This document shows, one piece after another, positions 55,701-64,000 of a DNA stretch of 64,000 nucleotides (positions within the stretch are counted from its first letter, which is position 1; each line of letters starts with the position of its first letter). Location: NCBI GenBank assembly GCA_977017575.1, contig CDRNVI010000164.1, positions 248,001 through 312,000 on the forward strand, written 5' to 3'. The notes under the pieces were generated by a model, which saw only the letters and a list, made by a program, of their open reading frames with translations, did not search any database and was not told where the DNA came from. Both the position numbers and the translations under genes were made by a program. This DNA is from Paramoeba atlantica. Its lineage: Eukaryota; Discosea.

Positions 55701-57009
55701 TCTCCAAGAGGATGGAATCGAAATTTTTCCTCGATCCCAGGTAAACCTTGTTCTCTTGATACACTCCTTTTAAATCGATTCAAATTAATTTTTTCTTTCT
55801 AGGGTTCAGGGGACATGGATCAAAAATCGTATGCAATGTTGTTTCGAAATACAAAAGAGAAAAAGGAGTGGGTGAAATTCTTCGAGGAGGCTTTTGATGA
55901 AATAGATGAAGAAAAGAAGAAAAATGAAGCTCAGGAAGGAGAAGTTGCCGCTTTTACAATATCTGGAAACAAAGATGCTGGAAGCGATCAGGTTTTTTTT
56001 TTTTCCTCCAACTATTATTTTTCGTGTGAATTTAGATCGATTTTTTTTTTTCTCTTTGGCAGGTCAAACTCCTTCAGGTTCGAAACAAAATCGAGGGATT
56101 CCAAAAAGCTTTTGGTGTAAATTTTAATCAAAAATGTGTTTTTGAAGGGATGTTGATGTTTCATGACCCACGACATCACGCGGCAAAGTACACTCCTCGT
56201 TGTGTATTAGTATTTGAGGGATTAGTTGCCATCGCAAAAAGAAAGAGTGATGCCCGTAACGTGAAAAATAGCTTGATCATCGAGAAGAAGATCCCAATTA
56301 ATGATTTGAAAGTGCAAGTTGGTAATCCAACTTCAATGCCTCGAGGGGCTGTTGTTGCTGAGACAGAGGAAGAAGATGGTGGAGGAGGTTGTTTTAATTT
56401 TTTTTTTTGATGAACTTTTTGCAACAGCCTAAAAGGTTTCACTTTCTTTTTATTAATCTCTTTGTTTCTTCCTCTTAGTTGGGGCAAGTGATGGGTTGGC
56501 TGGATCATCTTCCTCTGTTCTGACTTCACCAAGATTTGGAAAAAGAGCTCGATCACGTTCGAAAATAACAGGTTTGATCTCTTGGTTCCTCTTTCATTCC
56601 GATTTTGTTCATTTTTTGAAACCTATTTTATTTTAGCTCCTGAGAAGAGCCTGTCATCAACAGCACTTCTTACAAATACAACTTCTGGTTTGCATTTTCT
56701 TTTTTCTTACTGGGTTTTGACAGTTTTTCTAACTATTTTTTGTAGTGGTGATGGTTCAGGGTTGTACATTAGTCATGAATTTAGGGAGTGGGGAAGTTTT
56801 CATGTTTAAGGGTCTCACCCACGTCGCAAATGGGCTGTCAGAAGCTATCCTCTCACTCCAGGTCTATTTTATGTTTTCATTGGTGTTCTTTCCAGGATTA
56901 AAAGAAACTAAAATTGTTAAACATCCTTCTTTTTTAGATGAAAAAAAGAACTGTTTTCAGCGGCGGTGGTGTGGCTTTTGGTGACCTTTTGGGTGGCAAG
57001 GAAGAGTGA
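52723..57009 (+). CDS. DH-PH Rho guanine-nucleotide exchange factor with Pro/Ser-rich N-terminus
   Basis: Exon 1 (52723-53547) and exon 2 (53617-53679) encode a disordered region with many PxP and SP motifs (PPVPPKRS, PPSPRQP), likely SH3 and kinase targets. The DH domain begins EAKEARRKLIVKEIITTEQ, after a 3' splice site at about 54057 chosen to keep frame. It continues through FSNVEILSQYMHGLL and the signature GGFLVKPVQRLCKYPLLLRE. A PH domain follows (RHFLLFNDLLLYAEPVV, YAMLFRNTKEKKEWVKFFEE), then a second PH-like block (VFEGMLMFHDPRHH, CVLVFEGLVAIAKRK, SGEVFMFKG). RhoGEFs load GTP onto Rho/Rac GTPases to steer actin. The chosen stop is the TGA at 57007; coding-like sequence continues in frame after it. 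Some internal exon edges are uncertain. Confidence 0.85.
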
Positions 57010-57300
57010 GAAGGAAGAGAAAAAGAAGACCAATCTCACGATGCTCCAACATTTTCTTCGAAAAATAAGGAAAAACAAAGAGGACAACCCTTCCACGAGG
57101 AGTCGGAGGATGTCTCTGATAATTCAAAGAGTGTTTTTTCACAAAGTGGAAAAAACTCACCCCCCAAAAAAACGGTTCTTGGAGAAAAAAAAAAAGAACA
57201 CAAAAAAACATATTCCCAACAAAAAAAAAAAGAAATCTTCTTATATCAATTTTTCTTTTTAATTACTTGAATTATTTTAACCCCTTTTTCAAAAAAATAT
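57010..57300 (+). other. Coding-like sequence after the RhoGEF stop, plus convergent 3' flank
   Basis: In the RhoGEF frame, about 75 codons follow TGA without another stop. They read like a disordered Ser/acidic tail (SHDAPTFSSKNKEKQRG, FHEESEDVSDNSKSVFSQSG) before the AT-rich 3' flank. A 36-bp GT..AG segment at about 56992-57027 could remove the stop, but it is shorter than other introns here. Confidence 0.35.
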
Positions 57301-58621
57301 TTACTGAGGTTGTTGCCAAGCAGAGGCAGCACCTGCCAAACCAGCATCCCATTGAGGAGGAACAGCAGCAGCGGGAGCAGCAGCTTGCTCAGCAGGGACA
57401 GGAGCAGCAGCAGCAGCAGCGGGAGCGGCAGCAGGAGCATCACCCCAGTTTCCAGCGGGTTGAGATGGATCCCAGTTACTGTCCCAGTCGAGGGGTTGTT
57501 CCTGTTCAGGGGCAGCCTCTTCTTGTTGTGGGTCATCAGGGTCACGGTAGAAGAAGAGATCAACCATCACTTCCCATGGTTGTTGACGAGAGATGGCTCC
57601 ACGAAGACGGAGAACCTCACGGCAGAGCTGGAAGGAAAAGTTGAGAAAATGAAGGAAAAAAAAAAACAATTTTTTCACACTTCCTACTTTTTTCACGCTT
57701 TTGCTCTTTCTCATTCAAAAAAACAAAATAATAAATCACGTAACCAAAAAAAAAAATCTTTCCACAACAGACACCACACACACAAAAAGAAAAAAGAAAA
57801 AGACAAGGAAAGAGATACCATCCAATACATAAGACCAATGGACAACTTGCTCTTGTTGTTGCAAGGGATAGCAATATCAACATTCTTCACAGATTGTTCG
57901 CTGTTCACGAAAGCGATTGTGGGAAGGTTAACATAAGCAGCCTCTCTCAAAGCTTGCCCATCACCATAAGTGTCAGTCACAACCAAAAGGCGAGGCTCGA
58001 TGAACTTCTTCTGGATCTGATTAGTGAAAGTACCAGGAGTGAATCGACCAGAGACAGCACGAACACCAGCGAAGTGAGAGAACTTCAACACAGCCCGTTG
58101 ACCGAATTGACGAGCGGAGATAACAGCGACGTCTTGTGGTTTCTCCACGGCGACAATGCAACGAGCAGCGAGCATAAGCTTCTCCCAAGTTTTTTGGAGG
58201 TTGAAGACATAATAACCTGACCAAAAAAACACGAATTAAAAGGTGAAGAAACAAAAAAAAAAGGGAATTGACAGTGATTTTTTTCTTGCTTCTGGGTCAA
58301 TGAGGTTTCTTGGGGGGAAAATTGGAGCCCAAAAACTCAAGAAAAAGTTCATTATTTCTAATCTCTTTTCTCTATCTTTCTCTAAAACACGGGAGAAACC
58401 CACTTTTCTCGCTTGAACGAGAAAAAAAAGGTTGTTTTCTTTGGTCCAAAAAAGAAAACAAAAAAAAAAGAAACAAAAAAAAAAATACCATCGCTGCGAC
58501 GTTCCCAGATGTATCGCTCCATGTTGGGGTCAAGATTGCGAGACCCACGGTGAACCTCACAGGCCAACATCATCTTGATATCCTCCGGGGAGGGTTGGAG
58601 AGCAGCGGGGAACTGCGACAT
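57301..58621 (-). CDS. RPSA: 40S ribosomal protein SA (uS2, laminin-receptor type)
   Basis: Three exons: 58489-58621, 57819-58216 and 57301-57627; 285 residues, the usual size. The eukaryotic uS2 core is intact: [78 protein letters not shown] and [20 protein letters not shown]. The acidic C-terminal tail is rich in Ala, Pro and Gln and keeps a DWDSNWDP repeat, as in other eukaryotic SA proteins. The protein sits on the small-subunit head near the mRNA exit and is needed for 40S maturation. The GC content is higher than in the neighbours, as expected for a highly expressed gene. Confidence 0.97.
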
Positions 58622-59060
58622 CGTCTCCTAAAACACTCCCAGATTAGAGAAGACAAAAAAAAACGAATTTTTTCGATTTTGGTGTTTTAGGAAAGGGTGA
58701 GGTGAACCCTTTGTTTGAAATTTTTGGACAGAATTCATGGAAAGATTTCAAGAAAAAGAGAAAAAAAAGACAACAGACGAACCTGGTAGTTGAGGAAAAA
58801 AGGGAAAAAGAGAAAAAAGTCTTCCCTTGATTCCCACCCTCCTATAAAAATACTATTGAAAAATCCATTCCCACCCGAGAAACGAAGGAACGACGAAAAC
58901 CCCCCTATTTGGGTCACTTTAAAAAGCCCCTCAAATTTGGGCGGCTTTTTTCTTTTTGTGTTTTTTTTTTTGATTTTATTATTGTGGGGGGTTGTTTTGT
59001 TGGCGTCTGTGTGTGTGTGTTTGTTCTGTGTTCGTCGGACTTGAAACGTGGAGAAGAGAT
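58622..59060. promoter_or_regulatory. Divergent promoter between RPSA and actin-fragmin-kinase-like genes
   Basis: 439 bp between outward starts. It includes a TG-repeat near 59009-59024. Both promoters must lie here. No RNA gene or repeat family was recognised. Confidence 0.4.
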
Positions 59061-60380
59061 ATGCCTACATGCCCGATTTGTCAAAAGGACTTTGACTCCT
59101 ATAGCGCTTTATTTCAACATAAATCTCTTTGTAATGCCCAGAAAGATGCGATTGAAGCGGAGCGCCTGAAAAGAGAAAAAGAGTTCGAAGAAGCTCATAG
59201 AATTGTTATTCCAGAGGAAGAACAAGAAAAAATTCGAAATTGGAAATTTGTACCCGGTGATTGTAAAGCAGGAGATCCTCGAAACTCTGTTGAAGATCCT
59301 CGATTTTACCATCACATTCAAGGTGGTCTTGGTTCTGATGGAGTGTTGGTGATTGAACGCACAGAGGGTGATGTAGTGATCGTAAAACCCGTCGCTGAAG
59401 CTGAAGGTGAAATCTTTTCTTCTCTTTTGTTTTGTAGGTTGGTTCAAGAGATGGGGCAGAAAGGAGGAGAAGAAGAAGAAGAAGAAGAAGAGAAAAAGAA
59501 GGATGAGGATTTTCTTCTCCCTTCTTTGTTGGTGAAGGTACCCAAGATCCGACCCCTCCACTGCAAGTCTTCTGAGTTTGAAAAGTTTTGTACAAAGTTG
59601 AAATTACTTGAAAAGTATAAAGAAGGGGGAGCAAACCAGTCTTACATGAATCGAATCTCACAGAAATCATTCCTTCTTGTAATTGAATTTATGAGAGGGG
59701 ACTCAATTTACTCGATTGGTCCGAACAAATTTTTCGAAAAATGGAATGAAAAGAGCCTTGCAGGAGTTGGAATGGTGATTGCTTTGGATATGTTGATCAA
59801 TAACTGGGATCGATTTCCTGTTCCTCAGCTTTGGGAAAATGAAGGAAATCCTGGGAATTTGATGATTCTTCAAAAAAATAGATCATCTGATGTTGGTGAG
59901 GAGAAGAATTCAAGCGAGTCGCCCTCAACAACAACAGTAGTAGTTGCGATCGATCAATCCACCACCCCAATTGTTCATGACGGAATGAGAGAGAAATACT
60001 TTTCGAAAGTTCGACAAATGATCGAAGAACCAGACTTTTCTTGGTTTGCCCCATACATTCAAAGTTTGTGTGGTGTTAAAAAACAAGGGGGGGTTGTGGT
60101 GGAGGGTGCTGTTGCAGCAGCAGCTTTTCTCTCAGATGAAGAAATGAGAACCCAAGTGAGAATAGGGTTTAAGTTGGTGATTGATTGGATCGCACAAAAT
60201 TGTGAGAAATTGGGAGATTTGGTTGAGAAAATTGCTCAAGAAACCGAACAAACGATGAAAGAAGCGGTGAAAACGCAAGACAAAAAAAGAGAACAATACA
60301 CTCTGAATCTCGAAAAACGGATTAAAGGATATGAACAATTTCTCCACGAAATAATGAAATTAGTTGCAGAAAAAAAATAA
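59061..60380 (+). CDS. Actin-fragmin-kinase-type protein kinase with N-terminal zinc finger
   Basis: A single exon of 439 residues. The ATG at 59061 immediately precedes a zinc knuckle (CPICQKDFDSYSALFQHKSL, C-x2-C-x12-H-x3-C, UBZ-like). The kinase part resembles the atypical actin-fragmin kinase catalytic domain: GSDGVLVIERTEGDVVIVKP (nucleotide-binding strands and lysine), KSFLLVIEFMRGDSI, then LDMLINNWDRFPVPQLWENE with the catalytic aspartate in NNWDR, and GNPGNLMI for metal binding. A Lys/Glu stretch interrupts the N-lobe. The C-terminus is helical and likely coiled coil. In Physarum this kinase phosphorylates actin bound to fragmin and has kelch repeats; here no kelch repeats are present. 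The substrate is inferred. Confidence 0.75.
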   Translation: MPTCPICQKDFDSYSALFQHKSLCNAQKDAIEAERLKREKEFEEAHRIVIPEEEQEKIRNWKFVPGDCKAGDPRNSVEDPRFYHHIQGGLGSDGVLVIERTEGDVVIVKPVAEAEGEIFSSLLFCRLVQEMGQKGGEEEEEEEEKKKDEDFLLPSLLVKVPKIRPLHCKSSEFEKFCTKLKLLEKYKEGGANQSYMNRISQKSFLLVIEFMRGDSIYSIGPNKFFEKWNEKSLAGVGMVIALDMLINNWDRFPVPQLWENEGNPGNLMILQKNRSSDVGEEKNSSESPSTTTVVVAIDQSTTPIVHDGMREKYFSKVRQMIEEPDFSWFAPYIQSLCGVKKQGGVVVEGAVAAAAFLSDEEMRTQVRIGFKLVIDWIAQNCEKLGDLVEKIAQETEQTMKEAVKTQDKKREQYTLNLEKRIKGYEQFLHEIMKLVAEKK

Positions 60381-60546
60381 AAGGAAAAAAAAAAAAAAGA
60401 ATGAGTTTGATTTAAAAAAAAAAAAAAGAAACAATTTGAGAAAGTTTCTGAACAAAAAATTTTACATTTGTCAGAAGCTTTGTTGTGAACAAAAGAAAAA
60501 ACAAAAGAAAAGAGGAAAAAAAAAATTCAAAACAAAAAAATAATAA

Positions 60547-60618
60547 GCCACTAAAGGGGCTCGAACCCTTGACCACTAGGTTAAAAGCCTAGCGCTCTAC
60601 CGACTGAGCTATAGTGGC
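60547..60618 (-). tRNA. tRNA-Lys (UUU)
   Basis: The cloverleaf is read on the minus strand. The acceptor is GCCACTA paired with TAGTGGC and the D-arm is GCTCAGTCGGTAGAGC. The anticodon arm is CTAGG-CTTTTAA-CCTAG with anticodon TTT, and the T-arm is AAGGGTTCGAGCCCCTT. The next 3' base would give a T discriminator, unusual for eukaryotic tRNA-Lys. No intron. Confidence 0.95.
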
Positions 60619-60813
60619 TAACTTGAAAAGAAAGTTATTTTTCAAATTTTTATAATTTTTGATAAGATCTCGTGACTTTTTTCAGTTTTTTTTGGGACCC
60701 CATTTTTTAGAGATTGGGACCAAGAAATAGCCTCAAGGCTCAATTTGTCGAGCGTCTCACTTTTTTCTTTTTTATTTTTGCTTTTCGAGTTTGCGAAAAA
60801 ATCAAAACACAAA

Positions 60814-61239
60814 ATGGCCAATTGCGATGATCCCTCTCTTGTTGAAGCTTACGAATCACTCCGTGGAAAGGATGTGAACTGGGTCTGCATTGGATACGGA
60901 CAAGGAAACAAATTGGTTGTCCAAGCCAAGGGAAATGACGGTGCTGCTGGACTCCAAGGCGCCCTCGATGATAAACAATGCCAATACGGAATGGTCAAAG
61001 TGAAGTATGTTGCTGATGAAGATTCCGAGCTTGGTTTCACTGACTCCGTTCGTGAGAAGTACGCCTTTTTCACTTTTGCTGGTGAGAACGCTTCCGCTCT
61101 CAAGCGAGGAAAGATTTCTGTCCACAAGGCCGATTTGAAGAAAATCTACCGTGAGTTTGCCATCGAAATTCAAGCCTCTGAGAAATCTGAATTGAGTGAG
61201 GAGAATATCCTCGGACTTATCAAGAGGGTGAACTACTAA
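60814..61239 (+). CDS. Coactosin-like actin-binding protein (ADF-H domain)
   Basis: A single exon of 141 residues, the normal family length. The ATG follows AAA in a good context. Conserved coactosin features: CDDPSLVEAYESLRGKDVNW, LDDKQCQYGMVKVKY, TDSVREKYAFFTFAGENASA and the C-terminal actin-binding region KISVHKADLKKIYREFAIE. Coactosin binds F-actin through its ADF/cofilin-homology fold without severing it. The higher GC content points to strong expression. Together with the RhoGEF and actin-fragmin-type kinase it makes a small actin-related cluster, probably by chance. Confidence 0.92.
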   Translation: MANCDDPSLVEAYESLRGKDVNWVCIGYGQGNKLVVQAKGNDGAAGLQGALDDKQCQYGMVKVKYVADEDSELGFTDSVREKYAFFTFAGENASALKRGKISVHKADLKKIYREFAIEIQASEKSELSEENILGLIKRVNY

Positions 61240-61597
61240 ACAAAAAAAAAAAAAATAAATGAAAAATTATTGACAACAAATTATTTTTATGAAAAATTGA
61301 ATTTTTGGTTTTTGTGTGGTTTTTGTTTTATTTTTTTTTTGTCTTTTTGTCAGTTTTTATCATCCTCTGCAGAAAAAAGAATAAAAGAAAAACTCCAACA
61401 ACTTTCGGTCACAATTTCATCCCAAATTTTCTCAGTTTCTTGCGGCTTTATGATACAGCAATTACCCCTCCTTCGCAATTAAAATTTTGTTATGATTCCA
61501 TTCCACAAAATAAATAAGAGAGAATTTTTTTTGGGAGTATCCAAAGGGGATGATGGTCAGGCATTTCTCTCTCTCATTTTTCTCCCTCCTCTCATCC
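61240..61597. other. Convergent 3' flanks downstream of coactosin
   Basis: 358 bp of AT-rich sequence between the coactosin stop and the stop of the minus-strand gene. It starts with a poly-A stretch. No feature can be supported. Confidence 0.4.
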
Positions 61598-62161
61598 TCA
61601 CTTGCCCCCAACTTTTCTCAGTTTGACCGCTGTTGGATCAAACATGCCAATTTGCGGACCAAGTTGTTGGCTCAATTGCCTCACTGTTTTCTTTGGTTCT
61701 GGTGGGGGTGTTGAAGGTTTTTCTTCCTCTTCTTTGCTATCATCTTGTTCTTGGAGTTGTTCTTTGGCTTCTTCTTTCGTCTCGGAAGGACGTTCCAAAA
61801 GTTTGCGAGGGTTGGTTGGTCTCCTAACAAACCGCCTTGGTCTCCCTGGATGGAGTGAATTGTTGTTTGAATACAAATAAAAAATGAATCTCTTCTCTCT
61901 CTCTTTCTTTGTTTTTCCCTTCATTAATAATTAAACATTTTTTCTTTGAAGAAAAAAAAAAAAAAAACCTGCTGTGATACTCGGTAACTGGTTCTCTTTG
62001 GCATCGGCGCTTGGTGGTGGGAGATTTTGTTGGATAAGGTTGGCGCTCTCTTGTTGAGGAGGGGGTTGGCATCCCCAATCCCATACCCAACTGACGTAGC
62101 TGGTCAAGTAATTGTACCAAGATTCTTGGCCATTTTGTTCTGGAGCTGAATCGTCCGCCAT
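61598..62161 (-). CDS. Small acidic/proline-rich protein, unrecognised
   Basis: Two exons: 61969-62161 and 61598-61845; 146 residues with matching phase. The N-terminus has an aromatic segment (SWYNYLTSYVSWVWDWG), then Gln/Pro-rich linker. Exon 2 is basic then acidic (RPRRFVRRPTNPRKLLERP, SKEEEEKPSTPPPEPKK) and ends with QQLGPQIGMFDPTAVKLRKV. This last block looks like a conserved binding motif, but I cannot name the family. The start, intron and single frame support a gene. Confidence 0.6.
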
Positions 62162-62335
62162 ATTACTTTGGTGAAAGTCGGAAAAAAGAAAACAAAAAAA
62201 AAAACAAGAAGTTCCAACCAAAAAAGATAAGGAAGATATTCTTCGGCGAAGAACTTTTTGTTTGTGTTGAAAAAAGACTTTTTGTTTTTCAAATAATTGA
62301 GATGAGGGAACACAATTTTATTTTGAGATCTCAAC

Positions 62336-63041
62336 TTAAGAAGAAGCAGGGGCTTTCAGGCTCTTTGCTTGGCGCCCTGGAACAACAAAAAGAGTCCGTC
62401 AGAAAAGAAAAATTTGAAAACTACAAAAAGAAAAAAGAGAAAAACACATAAAAGAAGAGAAGGAAAGACACAAAAGAAGAAAGGAAGGTGGCAAAAGGTG
62501 GTGTGGAGTGTGTGTGGTGGTGGGCGGCAAAACAAAACAAAAAAAAAACGCCTTTCCCGAAAAAAAAAAAAAAAAAAAAAAAAAAACAAAACCTTCGCGG
62601 AAGTGGTTCTTAAAACGACGGGAAAGGGTGGACATGTATCTCATTCTACCAGTTCCAGTTGTTCGTCGCCTCAGAGCTTTGTATGACCAGTTGTCTGTGT
62701 TTTCTTTTGTCAATAAAAAAGGTAAAAAAAAAAAAAATAAAAAAGGAAAGGGATACATTTTCGCATTTTAGCGGAAGGGTATCCACATGATGCACAAGTG
62801 GACTTTTGAACGTGGTAAGATCTCTGCCCACAGCGACGACACATAGTGTGTGTCTTGTTGTGGCGCTTTCCAAAGCTTTGAGTTCCCTTGGTCTAAAAGG
62901 GAGCTTAAATGAGAGAGAGTTTTTTTCTCAAGTTTGAAAACAAAAAAACAGCAACAAAAAAGACAATAGATTGGAGATTGTCTTTTTAAAACGGGTCTCT
63001 CTCTTGAGACAAAGAATAAAAGAAAAAAAGCCTCTTACCAT
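62336..63041 (-). CDS. RPL37: 60S ribosomal protein eL37
   Basis: Four exons: 63039-63041 (ATG only), 62757-62892, 62593-62694 and 62336-62376; 93 residues. The product reads [19 protein letters not shown], then [39 protein letters not shown] and ends LKAPASS. The four zinc-ligand cysteines (CRRC, CASC) are present. eL37 sits in a 25S/28S rRNA pocket near the exit tunnel. An exon holding only the ATG is common in ribosomal protein genes. A run of about 26 A bases lies inside the last intron. Confidence 0.96.
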
Positions 63042-63175
63042 TGTGCACCTCCAAGAAAGAGAAAAAGGGAAAAAAGGAAAAAAGGGGAACGACGTTCGGC
63101 TAAATCTCCCCGTTTTTTAGGGCGTTAAAATTGACTTCATCGAATTTTGTGTTTTTGATAATTTATTTTTTTTTT
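63042..63175. promoter_or_regulatory. eL37 promoter region and Yip1-family 3' flank
   Basis: 134 bp between two minus-strand genes. It is the only space for the eL37 promoter. No named motif. Confidence 0.4.
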
Positions 63176-64000
63176 TTATTCTTGGGTTTTTTGGTGTTGG
63201 AAAAGGGACAGATAACTTCCACCCCCTTCATTTTGTGTTGGTTCAACAAAGAAAGAGAAAAGATAAAATAAGAAGATGAGGTGTGTTGCAAATGCAAGGG
63301 CTCCTGCGACCATTCCACTCTGTTGTTTTGGAGCTTTCGTGAAAAAATAGTAACCCTACCACAAAAAAAAAAAATGAGAATTTTGCCTCTCTTCGAAAAA
63401 AGACCCACCTTGTTTGTTTTGGAAAACAAAAAAAAAAGAAAACAAAAAAGAAATCTAACCAAAGAAGAGGCAGAGAGAACACCAAAAATCACAAAAAATG
63501 TCAGAGATATGATTGTTGGAAGGTGAATCAGGTTTGGAAGGAGACTCAAACAAAATCCAATCATTGAGTAACCCTGAAAGAAAAATAAGAAGATGAAAAC
63601 CCAGACAAAAAGAGGTCATTTGGAGGAAAAATAAAAAGACACTCACCGAGACAGAAAGGATGGTTAAGAAGGAAAGTTCCATCGTCATTGCATATGAGAT
63701 AGCAAAGTACCAAAAAGATGACATCGACCAATATGAAAAAGAGAGTCCAAAAGCCGCTCCCATTAAAGTACCATCTTGCTATTTTGGAAAAAAAGATTAG
63801 TGAAAAAGTTTATTTAAATCCTTACTTTTCTTCTTTTTCTTTTTCTCTTTCTCTCACACTTTTTAAAAAGAGAGAAATGACAAACCAAACGAGTCGCTGA
63901 AGCTTTTAAGGTAAACATGATGATCGATGTTAAAGTAAAAACAACCATTGTAGCTCCATAGAGATCAGGTGCTGTTCCATCAGAGTCTCGCTTGAAACCT
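63176..64000 (-). CDS. Yip1-domain family Golgi/ER membrane protein (5' part outside window)
   Basis: Exons seen: 63886-64000 (continues past the window), 63647-63778, 63460-63573 and 63176-63355, all in phase 0. The visible protein starts near SDGTAPDLYGATMVVFTLTS, matching the DLYGP entry of Yip1 domains. Further hydrophobic helices follow (GAAFGLSFSYWSMSSFWYF, LSFLTILSVSGYSMIGFCL, TIISLTFFVIFGVLSASSL, GALAFATHLIFLFYLFSFF). Yip1/YIPF proteins have five membrane spans and help organise ER-Golgi transport with Rab GTPases. The YIPF subgroup cannot be fixed without the N-terminus. The C-terminal tail is short and polar. Confidence 0.75.

Noticed and set aside
57267..57936. Gln/Ser-rich plus-strand frames across RPSA
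   Set aside because: Shadows of the Ala/Pro/Gln-rich uS2 tail on the other strand.

Overview
This window is nuclear DNA from a unicellular eukaryote. Its genes are split by short T-rich GT..AG introns, mostly 50-150 bp. It uses the standard code, with TAA, TAG and TGA all serving as stops. Spacers are short and AT-rich, and there are eukaryotic tRNA genes. The gene set suggests an amoeba-like or other free-living protist: VPS13, a LAMTOR4-like Ragulator subunit, prohibitin, CPSF73, CHASE hybrid histidine kinases, an actin-fragmin-kinase-type kinase, coactosin, a DH-PH RhoGEF, uS2 and eL37. I cannot name the species. All gene models were spliced by eye from splice sites and reading-frame continuity.

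Layout. 1-12 kb holds the VPS13 C-terminus, a sterol-methyltransferase-like enzyme, a CaMK-type kinase with a small zinc finger, a LAMTOR4-like gene, prohibitin 1, a secreted Cys-rich protein, a fusion of a CDP-alcohol-phosphotransferase-like membrane domain with a cytidylyltransferase, and a membrane RING protein. 12-14.2 kb holds a 2-O-sulfotransferase-like gene and a tandem pair of small zinc-binding-like genes, one of them frameshifted. 14.5-21 kb holds a complete 16-exon CPSF73 (CPSF3) gene in which the 3' ends of four exons are repeated, as decaying copies, just downstream of the real exon.

21-37 kb is a tandem array of three near-identical RING/B-box/coiled-coil/NHL (TRIM-NHL) genes on the minus strand. 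Copies of tRNA-Gly lie in the spacers, and a fourth, diverged TRIM-NHL gene faces the array head to head. 37-40 kb holds a retinol-saturase-like oxidoreductase with an extra N-terminal membrane domain. 40-50.5 kb holds two closely similar CHASE hybrid histidine kinases arranged as a large inverted repeat around a 1-kb shared promoter. 50.6-64 kb holds an alpha-galactosidase, a RhoGEF, uS2, an actin-fragmin-kinase-like protein, tRNA-Lys, coactosin, a small unrecognised gene, eL37 and a Yip1-family membrane protein cut by the window end.

The most unusual signals are: (1) the repeated exon-tail duplications confined to CPSF3; (2) the concentration of amino-acid differences among the three TRIM-NHL paralogues at equivalent positions of the NHL propeller; (3) the lipid-synthesis fusion whose CDP-alcohol transferase motif has lost most catalytic aspartates; and (4) the inverted histidine-kinase pair with conserved kinase but diverged sensor ends.
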